Assembly: GCF_902506165.1 (NCBI RefSeq)
Contig: NZ_LR733817.1
Location: forward strand, 4,311,027-4,375,026
DNA from: Bosea sp. 29B
GTDB lineage: Bacteria > Pseudomonadota > Alphaproteobacteria > Rhizobiales > Beijerinckiaceae
Direction: 5' to 3'
Length of the DNA: 64,000 nt
Shown: positions 44,429-52,961 of the stretch, piece by piece
Position numbering within the stretch: position 1 is the first letter of the stretch
How the letters are laid out: every line of letters starts with the position of its first letter
Notes under the pieces: model-generated
Databases searched by the model: none
The model's input: only the letters and a program-made list of their open reading frames with translations
What the model was told of the DNA's origin: nothing
Position numbers and translations under genes: made by a program

Positions 44429-45181
44429 CTAGCTGGCCGCGCGGCCCTCGTCCATCGCTCGCCGCATCACGGCGATGGCCGTCTCCAGCCCGACGAAGAT
44501 CGCTTCGCCGATCAGGAAATGGCCGATGTTGAACTCGACGAAGGCGCGAACGCCGGCGAGCTTGCGCGCGGTGTCGTAGTCGAGCCCATGGCCGGCATGG
44601 ACTTCGAGGCCCAGCGAGGCGGCAAAGGCTGCGCCACTGGCGAGCCGCTGGAACTCGGCCTCGGCCTTGTCGGCATGGCCGTCGGCGACGGCGTGGCACC
44701 AGGTGCCGGTATGCAGCTCGACCACCGGCGCACCGAGCTTCGCGGCCATCGCGATCGGCGCCTCGTCGGCCTCGATGAACAGCGAGACGCGGCAACCCGC
44801 GGCCTTCAGCCGGGCGATCGGGGCAGCGAGCGCCTGCGCCTGGCCGACGACATCGAGCCCGCCCTCGGTGGTGCGTTCCTCGCGCTTCTCGGGCACGAGA
44901 CAGGCGGCATGCGGCTTGAACCTCTCGGCGAGGCCGATCATCTCCGCTGTCGCGGCCAGCTCGAAATTGAGCGGCTTGGACAATTCGGTTGCCAGCCTTG
45001 CCATGTCGGCGTCGCGGATATGGCGTCGGTCTTCGCGCAAGTGGGCGGTGATGCCGTCGGCGCCGGCGGCCACCGCGAGAAGGGCGGCACGCACCGGATC
45101 GGGCAGGGCGCCGCCGCGGGCATTTCGCACGGTCGCAACGTGGTCGATGTTCACGCCCAGGCGCAAGCGGTTCTCAGTCAT
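44429..45181 (-). CDS. pdxJ: Pyridoxine 5'-phosphate synthase
   Basis: 250 residues. It condenses 1-deoxyxylulose 5-phosphate with 3-amino-2-oxopropyl phosphate, the last ring-forming step of vitamin B6 synthesis. Signature segments are [37 protein letters not shown], and the C-terminal [19 protein letters not shown]. Upstream of acpS as in related genomes. Confidence 0.96.
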   Translation of the reverse strand: MTENRLRLGVNIDHVATVRNARGGALPDPVRAALLAVAAGADGITAHLREDRRHIRDADMARLATELSKPLNFELAATAEMIGLAERFKPHAACLVPEKREERTTEGGLDVVGQAQALAAPIARLKAAGCRVSLFIEADEAPIAMAAKLGAPVVELHTGTWCHAVADGHADKAEAEFQRLASGAAFAASLGLEVHAGHGLDYDTARKLAGVRAFVEFNIGHFLIGEAIFVGLETAIAVMRRAMDEGRAAS

Positions 45182-45275
45182 CGTCGCCCCTCCGTTATCT
45201 GCCGTCTACGCCGCACTCGGCAACGGTTCAAGGCAAGCAATGTGATCGACACCGTCAGCGTTCTTGATCAATTGA

Positions 45276-45292
45276 TGCACGCAATGCGTGCA
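45276..45292. promoter_or_regulatory. Palindrome TGCACGC-AAT-GCGTGCA between pdxJ and the HerA-like gene
   Basis: Perfect 7-bp arms around AAT in the 203-bp divergent gap 45182-45384. It sits next to TTGATCAATTGA, a further palindromic stretch. Candidate operator for either gene. Confidence 0.4.
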
Positions 45293-45384
45293 GTGACTGA
45301 AAATGCACGAAATCTGCGGCGTGACTGTTGTTAAGTCCTGGAACCTAGCCTCCGAAATCTCCCTGAGGCGTTTCCAGACCTGTC

Positions 45385-47091
45385 ATGCAGCTTCCCGCGA
45401 ACCATCGGCAGTTCGAGAGCGAGGTTACCCCCGATCGGCGCGACGCGAACCAGCCGTCCGACCGTGCCCTCGGCCGCGTGATCGCCTGTTCGGGCTCGCG
45501 AGCCACGATAGCGGCAAGCGCATCGGGGGCGACGCCGGGCACGCTGGACGGCTGCGCGATCGGCCGCCTGCTCTCGATCAATCTCGGCACCAGCCGAATC
45601 GTCGGGCTGGTCTACGAGATGCGTGCGCTGGAGGCGGCCTGGAACGAGGCCGGGTCCAATTCCATAGCGGTCGAGGTCGAGCTGCTCGGCGAGGTCGTTG
45701 ATGGCGAGAACGGCACTGCGCGTTTCGACAGCGGCATCACCACCTATCCGCCGATCGGAGCGCCGGCGCACCGCATCCGGTCGCGCGACCTGGAGCGCAT
45801 CCACGACCTCGGTCAGCGCAAGGGCGTCGTTCTCGGCAGCCTGACGCAGGATGCGGACGTCGCGGCGAGCGTCGACATCGAGCGCCTGCTGTCGCGGCAT
45901 TTTGCCGTGCTCGGCACCACCGGTGTCGGCAAATCGAGCGCCGTCGCGCTGATCCTGCGCAAGGCGGTCGCGGCCAAACCGAACCTGCGCGTGCTGATCC
46001 TCGACCCCCACAACGAATACGCCCACGCCTTCCCCGAGAACTCCGCGCGGATCGATGCGAGCACGCTCGACCTGCCGTTCTGGCTGTTCCGCTTCGAGGA
46101 GTTCGCCGACATCGTCTTCCGCGGCCGTCCGCCGCTCGAGGACGAGGCCGAGATCCTGCGCGAGGTCATCGCCGTCGCGCGCAGCCGCTACCGCACCGTG
46201 TCGCCGCAGGACATGGCGCGCGATCTCGGCAGCAGCGTGCTGAAGCGGCCGCTGGAGCTCGGCGCCGCACGTCGCCCGGCCGAAGCCAGCGGAGCAGCCG
46301 AGCTCGCCGCGCCGTATCGCCTCGCCGATCTCTTCGCGGCGATCGACGAGCTGATCGGTCTCCACGAACTGCGCTATCCGCGTCCGACCCTGCGCGCGCT
46401 CAGGGTGCGGCTGGAGACGCTGCACGGCGACCCGCGCTACGGCTTCCTCTTCGCCCATGCCAACAGCATGGAGACGATCGCCCCGGTGATCAGCCAGGTC
46501 TTCCGCGTTCCGCATCGGGGCCGGCCGATCACCGTCTTCCAGCTCGCCGGGCTGCCCTCGGAGGTCGTCAACGCCGTCGCGTCCAGCCTGGCGCGGCTCG
46601 CCTTCGACCTCGCCATGGCGAGCCGCGGCAGCTACGAAATCCTGCTGCTCTGCGAGGAAGCGCATCGCTATGTGCCGCAGGACCAGGCGCTCGGCTTCGC
46701 ACCGACGCGCCAGGCCATCGCCCGCATTGCCAAGGAGGGGCGCAAATACGGCGCTTATCTCGGCCTGGTGACGCAGCGTCCCGGCGAACTCGACCCGACC
46801 ATCCTGTCGCAATGCTCGACCGTCTTCGCCATGCGCCTCGGCAATGATCGCGACCAGGAGATCATCCGCGCCGCGATCGCCGATGCCTCGGCCAGCACCA
46901 TCGCCTTCCTCTCCTCGATCGGCAATCGCGAGGCGATCGCCTTCGGCGAGGCGGTCGCGACGACGATGCGCATGCGCTTCCTGGAGCAGCGACCTGAGGA
47001 ACTGCCGGCGATGGCAGGTCGTGTGCCGGTGCAGGCGGAGCACCGCGAGCCGCTGGTCGAGGAGCTCGTCGCCCGCATGCGCGGGCTTTGA
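45385..47091 (+). CDS. HerA-like hexameric ATPase (DUF87/FtsK-HerA superfamily)
   Basis: 568 residues. An N-terminal HAS-barrel-like beta domain (about 20-150, GRVIACSGSRATIAAS, INLGTSRIVGLVYEMRAL) precedes a RecA-type motor: Walker A VLGTTGVGKSSAVALIL, LILDPHNEYAHAF, Walker B EILLLCEEAHRYVP, and the C-terminal motif LGLVTQRPGELDPTILSQCSTVFAMRLGNDRDQEII. HerA proteins are DNA-pumping ATPases that often pair with the nuclease NurA, but no NurA or other nuclease is adjacent. Convergent with the GFA gene, 8 bp apart. The ribosome site is weak, so the start is uncertain. Confidence 0.87.
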   Translation: MQLPANHRQFESEVTPDRRDANQPSDRALGRVIACSGSRATIAASASGATPGTLDGCAIGRLLSINLGTSRIVGLVYEMRALEAAWNEAGSNSIAVEVELLGEVVDGENGTARFDSGITTYPPIGAPAHRIRSRDLERIHDLGQRKGVVLGSLTQDADVAASVDIERLLSRHFAVLGTTGVGKSSAVALILRKAVAAKPNLRVLILDPHNEYAHAFPENSARIDASTLDLPFWLFRFEEFADIVFRGRPPLEDEAEILREVIAVARSRYRTVSPQDMARDLGSSVLKRPLELGAARRPAEASGAAELAAPYRLADLFAAIDELIGLHELRYPRPTLRALRVRLETLHGDPRYGFLFAHANSMETIAPVISQVFRVPHRGRPITVFQLAGLPSEVVNAVASSLARLAFDLAMASRGSYEILLLCEEAHRYVPQDQALGFAPTRQAIARIAKEGRKYGAYLGLVTQRPGELDPTILSQCSTVFAMRLGNDRDQEIIRAAIADASASTIAFLSSIGNREAIAFGEAVATTMRMRFLEQRPEELPAMAGRVPVQAEHREPLVEELVARMRGL

Positions 47092-47099
47092 CGCCGTCG

Positions 47100-47543
47100 T
47101 CAGCCGGATGCGACGAGCGGGCCGCCCGGGAACTCGACATATTGCGGCAGGGCGTCGGTGATCTCGAACCACGGTGCCTTGGAACCGACGAAGATGTGCG
47201 CCGCCGGCCTGATGCTGGGTGCGTCGGTCAACGTGCCCAGGGTGACATGGACGAAAGCACCCTCGCGGACCACGGAATACAGCAGCGAGCCACAACGCCT
47301 GCAATGAACGTCATGGGTTTCGTCGCTGCCATAGCGCAGCAGGGCGTCGGTGCCCTGCGTGACGTCGAGCTCTCGCCTCACAATGCCGGCGAATGGTTTG
47401 AAGGCTGCTCCCGTGGTCCGGCGGCACTGCGAACAATGGCAGTTCATGGCGTAGTCGAAAGCGTCGGTGACGCTGTAGGATACCGCGCCGCAAAGGCACC
47501 GGCCGGACAGAGTGCGGGGGCGGGAGCGGGAGGAACTGGTCAA
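47100..47543 (-). CDS. GFA/CENP-V family zinc-binding protein
   Basis: About 147 residues if started at the TTG at 47543, which has GGAGG seven bases upstream; a longer TTG start exists at 47588. Zinc-binding cysteines lie in [26 protein letters not shown] and [11 protein letters not shown], the pattern of glutathione-dependent formaldehyde-activating enzyme relatives. [10 protein letters not shown] near the C-terminus is also typical. Substrate unknown; many members are not true formaldehyde-activating enzymes. Confidence 0.83.
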   Translation of the reverse strand: MTSSSRSRPRTLSGRCLCGAVSYSVTDAFDYAMNCHCSQCRRTTGAAFKPFAGIVRRELDVTQGTDALLRYGSDETHDVHCRRCGSLLYSVVREGAFVHVTLGTLTDAPSIRPAAHIFVGSKAPWFEITDALPQYVEFPGGPLVASG

Positions 47544-47700
47544 ATCGAAGCCTCCGGCGAAGACACTCGGCTCGCCGTATTCAAGCAATGACCGAAGCGC
47601 TCGCGTGGCAGCAGCGAAATTCTTGCATCCATCCGCTTCACCCTGTATGAGCGCCGCTCAACCTTTCCATCGCATCGCGCACGATCAGAAGGAGCCGCGA

Positions 47701-48090
47701 ATGGCTCGCGTCACCGTTGAGGACTGCATCGACAAGGTCGAGAACCGCTTCGAGCTGGTTCTCCTCGCGAGCCACCGCGCCCGCATGATCGCCTCGGGCT
47801 CCTCGATCCTCGTCCAGCGCGACAACGACAAGAACCCGGTCGTCGCCCTGCGCGAGATCGCCGACGAGAAGCTCACCCCCGAGGATCTCAAGGAAGACCT
47901 GATCCACTCGCTGCAGAAGCATGTCGAGGTCGACGAGCCGGAGGCCGACACCGTGCCGCTGCTGACCTCACAGTCGCATGTCGCCACCCCCGATTCGGAA
48001 GTCCAGTTCGATCGGATGAGCGAAGACGATCTGCTGCGCGGCCTCGATGGGCTCGTCCCGCCGACCGAGAGCGCCGACGACGAAGACTGA
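47701..48090 (+). CDS. rpoZ: RNA polymerase subunit omega
   Basis: 129 residues. [33 protein letters not shown] and the [19 protein letters not shown] segment identify omega, which helps assemble beta' and mediates the ppGpp response. The acidic C-terminal tail is longer than in enterobacteria, as usual in alphaproteobacteria. A strong terminator follows and rsh comes next, the conserved order. Confidence 0.96.
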   Translation: MARVTVEDCIDKVENRFELVLLASHRARMIASGSSILVQRDNDKNPVVALREIADEKLTPEDLKEDLIHSLQKHVEVDEPEADTVPLLTSQSHVATPDSEVQFDRMSEDDLLRGLDGLVPPTESADDED

Positions 48091-48120
48091 AGCCGTCGGA
48101 AAGCGTTGACGATATCTGCT

Positions 48121-48145
48121 AAAGCCCGGCCCTGCCGGGCTTTTT
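48121..48145 (+). terminator. Rho-independent terminator of rpoZ
   Basis: AAAGCCCGGC-CCT-GCCGGGCTTT, a perfect 10-bp stem followed by more T residues, 31 bp after the rpoZ stop. Confidence 0.92.
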
Positions 48146-48241
48146 CATGCCTGTCACGCATGGATTGATCTTGCCGCGGCCTGCCGCGATCGTTGATATT
48201 GAGACGAATCCAATCGAGTTGAGCGGTGGAGTTGCGCCCGC

Positions 48242-50455
48242 ATGGGCATGATGCGGCAATATGAGCTTGTCGACCGGGTCAAGCGCTACAACCCGAACAC
48301 CGACGAGGAGCTGCTCAACCGCGCCTATGTCTACGCCATGCGTGCGCATGGCACGCAGAAGCGCGCCTCTGGCGACCCGTTCTTCGCCCACCCGCTCGAA
48401 GTCGCGGCGATCCTTACCGAGCTCAAGCTCGACGACGCCACCATCGTCGCCGCCGTCCTGCACGATACCGTCGAGGACACCGAGGCGACGCTGGAGGAGA
48501 TCGAGACCCTGTTCGGGCCCGATATCCGCCGCCTCGTCGACGGTCTCACCAAGATCAAGAAGCTCGACCTCGTCTCGAAGAAGGCAGCGCAGGGCGAGAA
48601 CTTCCGCAAGCTGCTGCTCGCCATCGTCGACGACATCCGCGTGCTCCTGGTCAAGCTCGCCGACCGGCTGCACAACATGCGCACGCTGCACTATGTGCCG
48701 CCGGAAAAGCGCCTGCGCGTCGCCGAGGAGACGATCGAGATCTATGCGCCACTCGCCGGCCGCATGGGCATGCAGGAATTGCGCGAGGAGTTGGAGGAGC
48801 TCGCCTTCCGCCATATCAAGCCGGAAGCGCACGCTACCATCACCAAGCGGCTGGAAGAGGTGACCCAGCGCGAGGGCAAGGTCATCGGTGAGATCGAGAG
48901 CGATCTCAAGACCAAGCTGGCCGAGCGCGGCATCGAGGCGCAGGTCTATGGCCGGCGCAAGCGCCCCTATTCGATCTGGAAGAAGATGGAACGCAAATCC
49001 GTCTCCTTCGAGCAGCTCTCGGATATCTTCGGCTTCCGCGTCATCATCGACAAGCCGGAAGACTGCTACCGCGTGCTCGGCATCGTCCACATGACCTGGC
49101 CGATGGTGCCGGGCCGCTACAAGGACTACATCTCGACCCCGAAGCAGAACGACTACCGCTCGCTGCACACCACCGTCGTCGGCCCTGGCCGCCAGCGCGT
49201 CGAGTTGCAGATCCGTACCGACGGGATGGACCGCGTCGCGGAGTTCGGCATCGCCGCCCATGCCCGCTACAAGGACGGACGAACGGCTGGTGTCGTCGCT
49301 GCCGCCGACGAGAGCCGCGCCTATCAATGGCTGCGCCGCACCGTCGACCTTCTGGCTGAGGGCGACAATCCCGAGGAGTTCCTCGAGCACACCAAGCTCG
49401 AGCTCTTCCACGACCAGGTCTTCTGCTTCACGCCCAAGGGGCGCCTGATCGCGCTGCCGCGTGGCGCGACGCCGATCGATTTCGCTTATGCTGTTCACAC
49501 CGATGTCGGCAACACCGCCGTCGGCGCCAAGATCAACGGCCGGATCGCGCCACTTCTCACCGAGTTGCAGAACGGCGACGAGGTCGAGATCACCCGCGCC
49601 GAGGGCCAGGCGCCTCCGGCGGCCTGGGAATCGCTGGTGGTCACCGGCAAGGCCAGGGCCGCCATCCGCCGCGCCACGCGCGTCGCGGTGCGCCGGCAAT
49701 ATGCCGGGCTCGGCCGCCAGATCCTGGAACGCGCCTTCATGCGGGCCGAGCGGCCCTTCACCGACGAGAAGCTGAAGGCTGCACTGAAGCGGCTTGCGCG
49801 CACCGCGGTCGACGATGTGCTCGCCGCCGTCGGGCGCGGCGAGATGTTCTCCGGCGACGTGGTACGGGCGGTCTATCCCGATCTGGAGCCGGAGAAGCGC
49901 GCGACAGGTGAAGCCAAGGCGGCGCCGCCCGGCAAGGGCTGGTTCGAACTGCGCCAGGGCGAGAACCTCAAGTTCAAGCTGCCGAACGAGACGCCGGGCA
50001 CCGACGCGATCCCGATCCGCGGCCTCGGCGGCGACCTGCCGGTCCGGTTTGCGCCGGGGGGCGGCGCCGTGCCGGGCGATCGCATCGTCGGCATTCTGAC
50101 GCCGGGCGAGGCGGTGACGATCTATCCGATCCAGTCGCCCTCGCTCGCCGCCTTCGACAACGAGCCCGAGCGCTGGCTCGATGTGCGCTGGGACCTCGAC
50201 GACAAGCGCCCGCAGCGCTTCCCGGCGCGCATCCAGCTCAACTCGATCAACGAGCCCGGCTCGCTTGCCCAGATCACCACCACTATCGCCGAGCATGACG
50301 GCAATATCGACGCGGTCTCGATGATCCGCCCGACGCCGGACTTCACCGACGTCACCATCGACCTGACGGTCTGGGACCTGAAACACCTCAGCGCGATCAT
50401 CAGCGAACTGCGCGAGAAGCGGGTGATCAGCCGGGTCGAGAGGGTGGTGGCGTAA
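48242..50455 (+). CDS. rsh: Bifunctional (p)ppGpp synthetase/hydrolase (Rel/SpoT homologue)
   Basis: 737 residues. An N-terminal HD hydrolase domain (FAHPLEVAAILTEL, AAVLHDTVEDT, KLADRLHNMRTLH), a synthetase domain (RRKRPYSIWKKMERK, DIFGFRVIIDKPEDCYRVLG, YKDYISTPKQNDYRSLHTTV, EFGIAAHARYK), a TGS domain (VFCFTPKGRLIALPRGATPIDFAYAVHTDVGN) and a C-terminal ACT domain (PGSLAQITTTIAEHDGNIDAVSM). It makes and degrades the stringent-response alarmone. ATG 48242 or 48248 are both possible. Downstream of rpoZ, but separated by its terminator. Confidence 0.95.
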   Translation: MGMMRQYELVDRVKRYNPNTDEELLNRAYVYAMRAHGTQKRASGDPFFAHPLEVAAILTELKLDDATIVAAVLHDTVEDTEATLEEIETLFGPDIRRLVDGLTKIKKLDLVSKKAAQGENFRKLLLAIVDDIRVLLVKLADRLHNMRTLHYVPPEKRLRVAEETIEIYAPLAGRMGMQELREELEELAFRHIKPEAHATITKRLEEVTQREGKVIGEIESDLKTKLAERGIEAQVYGRRKRPYSIWKKMERKSVSFEQLSDIFGFRVIIDKPEDCYRVLGIVHMTWPMVPGRYKDYISTPKQNDYRSLHTTVVGPGRQRVELQIRTDGMDRVAEFGIAAHARYKDGRTAGVVAAADESRAYQWLRRTVDLLAEGDNPEEFLEHTKLELFHDQVFCFTPKGRLIALPRGATPIDFAYAVHTDVGNTAVGAKINGRIAPLLTELQNGDEVEITRAEGQAPPAAWESLVVTGKARAAIRRATRVAVRRQYAGLGRQILERAFMRAERPFTDEKLKAALKRLARTAVDDVLAAVGRGEMFSGDVVRAVYPDLEPEKRATGEAKAAPPGKGWFELRQGENLKFKLPNETPGTDAIPIRGLGGDLPVRFAPGGGAVPGDRIVGILTPGEAVTIYPIQSPSLAAFDNEPERWLDVRWDLDDKRPQRFPARIQLNSINEPGSLAQITTTIAEHDGNIDAVSMIRPTPDFTDVTIDLTVWDLKHLSAIISELREKRVISRVERVVA

Positions 50456-50463
50456 GCACTCCC

Positions 50464-50554
50464 GTCATGGTCGGGCTTGTCCCGACCATCCACGCCTTCC
50501 CTCGGGCAGCGCGGTGTTCAAGACGTGGATGCTCGCCACAAGGGCGAGCATGAC
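50464..50554 (+). repeat. 91-bp GTCAT...ATGAC element, type B, copy 2
   Basis: Same length and ends as 34493-34583 (inverted there), differing at 8 of 91 positions, mostly in the central loop. Hairpins: ATGGTCGGG-cttgt-CCCGACCAT (perfect 9 bp) and ATGCTCGCC-acaa-GGGCGAGCAT. It occupies nearly the whole gap between the rsh stop and the LysR gene stop and could act as a bidirectional terminator-like structure. Confidence 0.85.
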
Positions 50555-50573
50555 GGTTTGGGACACGACCAAC

Positions 50574-51416
50574 TCACCCCGCCCTGAACGCCGCTGCGAG
50601 CTCCCTGACGAAGGCGTTGGCACGCGGCGTCGCGACATTGCTGCGCAGCACGACCTCGAAGGTGTCGAGTGCCGGCAGTCCCCAGTCCGGACCAAGGTCG
50701 ACTGCCCCGCGCGGTGCGATCCGGGCGGCCAGTGGCGAGACGCCGAGCCCGCCTTCGACAGCCGCCAGAACCGCCGCCATGCCGCCGCCGATGAAGGCTT
50801 CGCGCCAGGGCAGGCCGACGCTGTCGAGCGCCTCCATGGCGTGGCGGCGCAGGCGGCATTCCGGCATCAGGCTGACCAGCGGTACTGGGCCATCAGGCTT
50901 CGTCAGTGACGGCGCGCCGAACCAGCCGAAGGCGTCACGGCGCAGCACCTCGCCGTTGCGTCCGGAGCCCAGCCGGCGGATCACCGCGACATCGAGCTCG
51001 CCACGCTCGAACGCCGTGTCGAGCGCGGCGGATGGCTCGATGCGCAGGCCGATGACTAGCGAGGGGTCGTGTTTGGCGAGCCGCGCCAGCAGGGCAGGGG
51101 CGTCGGCTCCGACAGCTTGCTCGCTGATGCCGATGCTGATGCGCTCCTGTATCTGTCGGAACGAGGTCAGCGCCCGCTCATGCGCCGCCATCAAGTCGCG
51201 CGCCGCCGGCAGGAAGCGTTCGCCCTCGGCGGTCAGCCGGACGAGGCGCGGATGTCGCTGCAGCAGCAATTGGCCGAGCGCCTCCTCCAGCTTCTTGATG
51301 CGTGTCGAGACCAGCGATTGCGCAGTGCCGAGCGCCTCGGCGGCGCGGGTGAAGCTGCTGAACTCCGCAGCGCGCAGGAAGGCGGCAACGCCGTCGAGAT
51401 CGAGTGTGTTGCTCAT
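50574..51416 (-). CDS. LysR-family transcriptional regulator
   Basis: 280 residues from ATG 51416. The N-terminal winged helix-turn-helix is LDLDGVAAFLRAAEFSSFTRAAEALGTAQSLVSTRIKKLEEALG; the C-terminal effector-binding domain runs from about residue 90. It is divergent from a tautomerase gene with a LysR-type box between them, so it probably controls that gene and itself. Effector unknown. The longer frame to 51671 overlaps the tautomerase and is rejected. Confidence 0.9.
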   Translation of the reverse strand: MSNTLDLDGVAAFLRAAEFSSFTRAAEALGTAQSLVSTRIKKLEEALGQLLLQRHPRLVRLTAEGERFLPAARDLMAAHERALTSFRQIQERISIGISEQAVGADAPALLARLAKHDPSLVIGLRIEPSAALDTAFERGELDVAVIRRLGSGRNGEVLRRDAFGWFGAPSLTKPDGPVPLVSLMPECRLRRHAMEALDSVGLPWREAFIGGGMAAVLAAVEGGLGVSPLAARIAPRGAVDLGPDWGLPALDTFEVVLRSNVATPRANAFVRELAAAFRAG

Positions 51417-51439
51417 GATAAATCTGAATTCGAGATTAT

Positions 51440-51452
51440 TGATATCATCAAA
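51440..51452. promoter_or_regulatory. LysR-type box TTGAT-ATC-ATCAA
   Basis: A 13-base interrupted palindrome of the T-N11-A form, 24 bp upstream of the LysR start in the AT-rich divergent gap 51417-51533. Expected binding site for the adjacent regulator. Confidence 0.55.
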
Positions 51453-51533
51453 AATACGATTTTCAGATCGTAATTTCAAGCCTAGTTTCAAGGCGTCGGC
51501 GGCAAGGACCGCCCCCGCAATATGGAGCCTGTC

Positions 51534-51917
51534 ATGCCCCTGATCCGGATTTCGATGCGCCGTGGGCGCCCGGCCTCGCACCCCGCCGCCATCGTCGACG
51601 GCGTCTATCGCGCCCTTCGCACGACCTTCGAGGTGCCGGAGAACGATCTTTTCGCCGTGGTGCACCAGCACGAGCCCGAGGAGTTCATCTTCGACAACAA
51701 CTATTTCGGCTTCAATCGCAGCGACGCGCTGGTCATCATCCAGCTTACCGTCGCCAACACCCGTGGCGTCACCCAGAAGAAGGCGCTCTATGCCGCCATC
51801 GCCGAGAACCTGCAGAAGGAGCCGGGCCTGAAGCCCGACGACATCTTCATCAACCTCGTCGAGGTCAAGCGCGAGGACTGGTCGTTCGGCGGCGGCATCG
51901 CACAGTACGTGGCGTAG
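51534..51917 (+). CDS. Tautomerase-superfamily protein (4-oxalocrotonate tautomerase/MSAD-like)
   Basis: 127 residues starting MPLIRISMRRG, which leaves the N-terminal proline that is the catalytic base of this superfamily once Met is removed; this decides the start at 51534 over 51522. GGAG lies upstream. The two-module length and segments VVHQHEPEEFIFDNNYFGFNRSDALVIIQLTV and KPDDIFINLVEVKREDWSFGGG fit the tautomerase/malonate semialdehyde decarboxylase-like branch. Regulated in all likelihood by the divergent LysR protein. Confidence 0.87.
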   Translation: MPLIRISMRRGRPASHPAAIVDGVYRALRTTFEVPENDLFAVVHQHEPEEFIFDNNYFGFNRSDALVIIQLTVANTRGVTQKKALYAAIAENLQKEPGLKPDDIFINLVEVKREDWSFGGGIAQYVA

Positions 51918-51926
51918 TCAAAGGGC

Positions 51927-52032
51927 GTCATGGTCGGGCTTGACCCGATCATCTCAGGCCGGAGGAGGCTCCTGTCAGCGCCTTCTCGTCATGAGATTCT
52001 CGGGTCTGCGCTTCGCTTCGCCCGAGAATGAC
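51927..52032. repeat. GTCAT...ATGAC palindromic element, type A, copy 2
   Basis: Closely similar to 2808-2913 in length and order: left hairpin ATGGTCGGG-cttga-CCCGATCAT (one G-T wobble), a variable middle, then GAGATTCTCGGGTCTGCGCT ... CCCGAGAATGAC. It lies between the tautomerase and recO genes. Confidence 0.8.
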
Positions 52033-52075
52033 GCGCGATTGACGGCGTTCGGCGCCGCGCTCTAACTCTCCCCGC

Positions 52076-52804
52076 ATGGAGTGGAGCGACGAGGGCACGA
52101 TCATCGGCGTCAGGCGTCACGGCGAGAGCGCCGTGATCCTGGAGGTGATGACGCGTGACCATGGCCGCCATCTCGGCCTCGTCCGCGGTGGCCGCTCCAG
52201 CAAGCAGCAGCCGGTGCTGCAGCCCGGCAATCTCGTCTCGCTGACCTGGCGGGCGCGGCTCGACGAGCATCTCGGCGAATACAAGGTCGAGCTCTTGACC
52301 TCGCACGCCGCTCGGCTGATGGCGCAGCCGGTCGCGCTCTACGGGCTCGCCAATGTCGCCGGCCTGCTGCGCCTGCTGCCGGAGCGCGATCCGCATCCCG
52401 GTCTCTATGAGGGCCTCTCGGTGCTGCTCGCCCATCTCGACGAGATCGCGATCGCGCCGGCGCTGATGGTGCGCTTCGAGCTCGCCATGCTCTCCGAGCT
52501 CGGCTACGGGCTCGCGCTCGAACGCTGCGCCGTCACCGGCCTGCGTGAGGATTTGAGCCATGTCTCGCCGAAATCCGGCAAGGCGGTCAGCCGCAAGGCG
52601 GCCGAGCCCTATCTCGACCGGCTTCTCAGCCTGCCGGCCTTCCTCAGCGAGGGACAGGGCGCGCGCCGGCCGGCACCAGCCGAGATCGCCGCGGGCTTTG
52701 CCCTGACCGGTTTTTTCCTGCGCCGGGACCTCTACGAGCCGCGTGGCTTGCAGGAGCCGCCGGAGCGGGTGCGCCTGCTGGAGCTGGCAGCGAGAATCCA
52801 CTGA
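52076..52804 (+). CDS. recO: DNA repair protein RecO
   Basis: 242 residues. The N-terminal OB fold begins MEWSDEGTIIGVRRHGESAVILEVMTRDHGRHLGLVRGG, with SLTWRARLDEHLGEYKVEL and a helical C-terminal half (RFELAMLSELGYGLALERCAVTG). In RecFOR recombination RecO anneals DNA and helps load RecA on SSB-coated single strands. The zinc-finger cysteines of some homologues are reduced. Followed by parC after 157 bp. Confidence 0.93.
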   Translation: MEWSDEGTIIGVRRHGESAVILEVMTRDHGRHLGLVRGGRSSKQQPVLQPGNLVSLTWRARLDEHLGEYKVELLTSHAARLMAQPVALYGLANVAGLLRLLPERDPHPGLYEGLSVLLAHLDEIAIAPALMVRFELAMLSELGYGLALERCAVTGLREDLSHVSPKSGKAVSRKAAEPYLDRLLSLPAFLSEGQGARRPAPAEIAAGFALTGFFLRRDLYEPRGLQEPPERVRLLELAARIH

Positions 52805-52961
52805 TTTCCGCTGGTTTTCAGGCATCGGCGCTTTGCGTCGCTTGCATCGCGGCTGCATCGTTGCATCAAGTGATTCGGGCCCTTATTCCCTCGTGTTTGC
52901 GAGGTATGGACCGGTGTCGGCCCCTCTGCTGGGCTGCGTGTCGAACTAGGTTGGTAGAAGC

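Noticed and set aside
45331..47304. 657-codon open frame antisense to the HerA-like gene
   Set aside because: Composition is that of a reverse-complement shadow; the plus-strand frame has full ATPase motifs.
48119..50386. 755-codon open frame antisense to rsh
   Set aside because: Shadow of rsh; low-complexity Arg/Asp/Gly-rich product with no start context.
52838..52868. Three close TGCATC repeats before parC
   Set aside because: Too short and irregular to distinguish from chance; no gene or structure depends on them.
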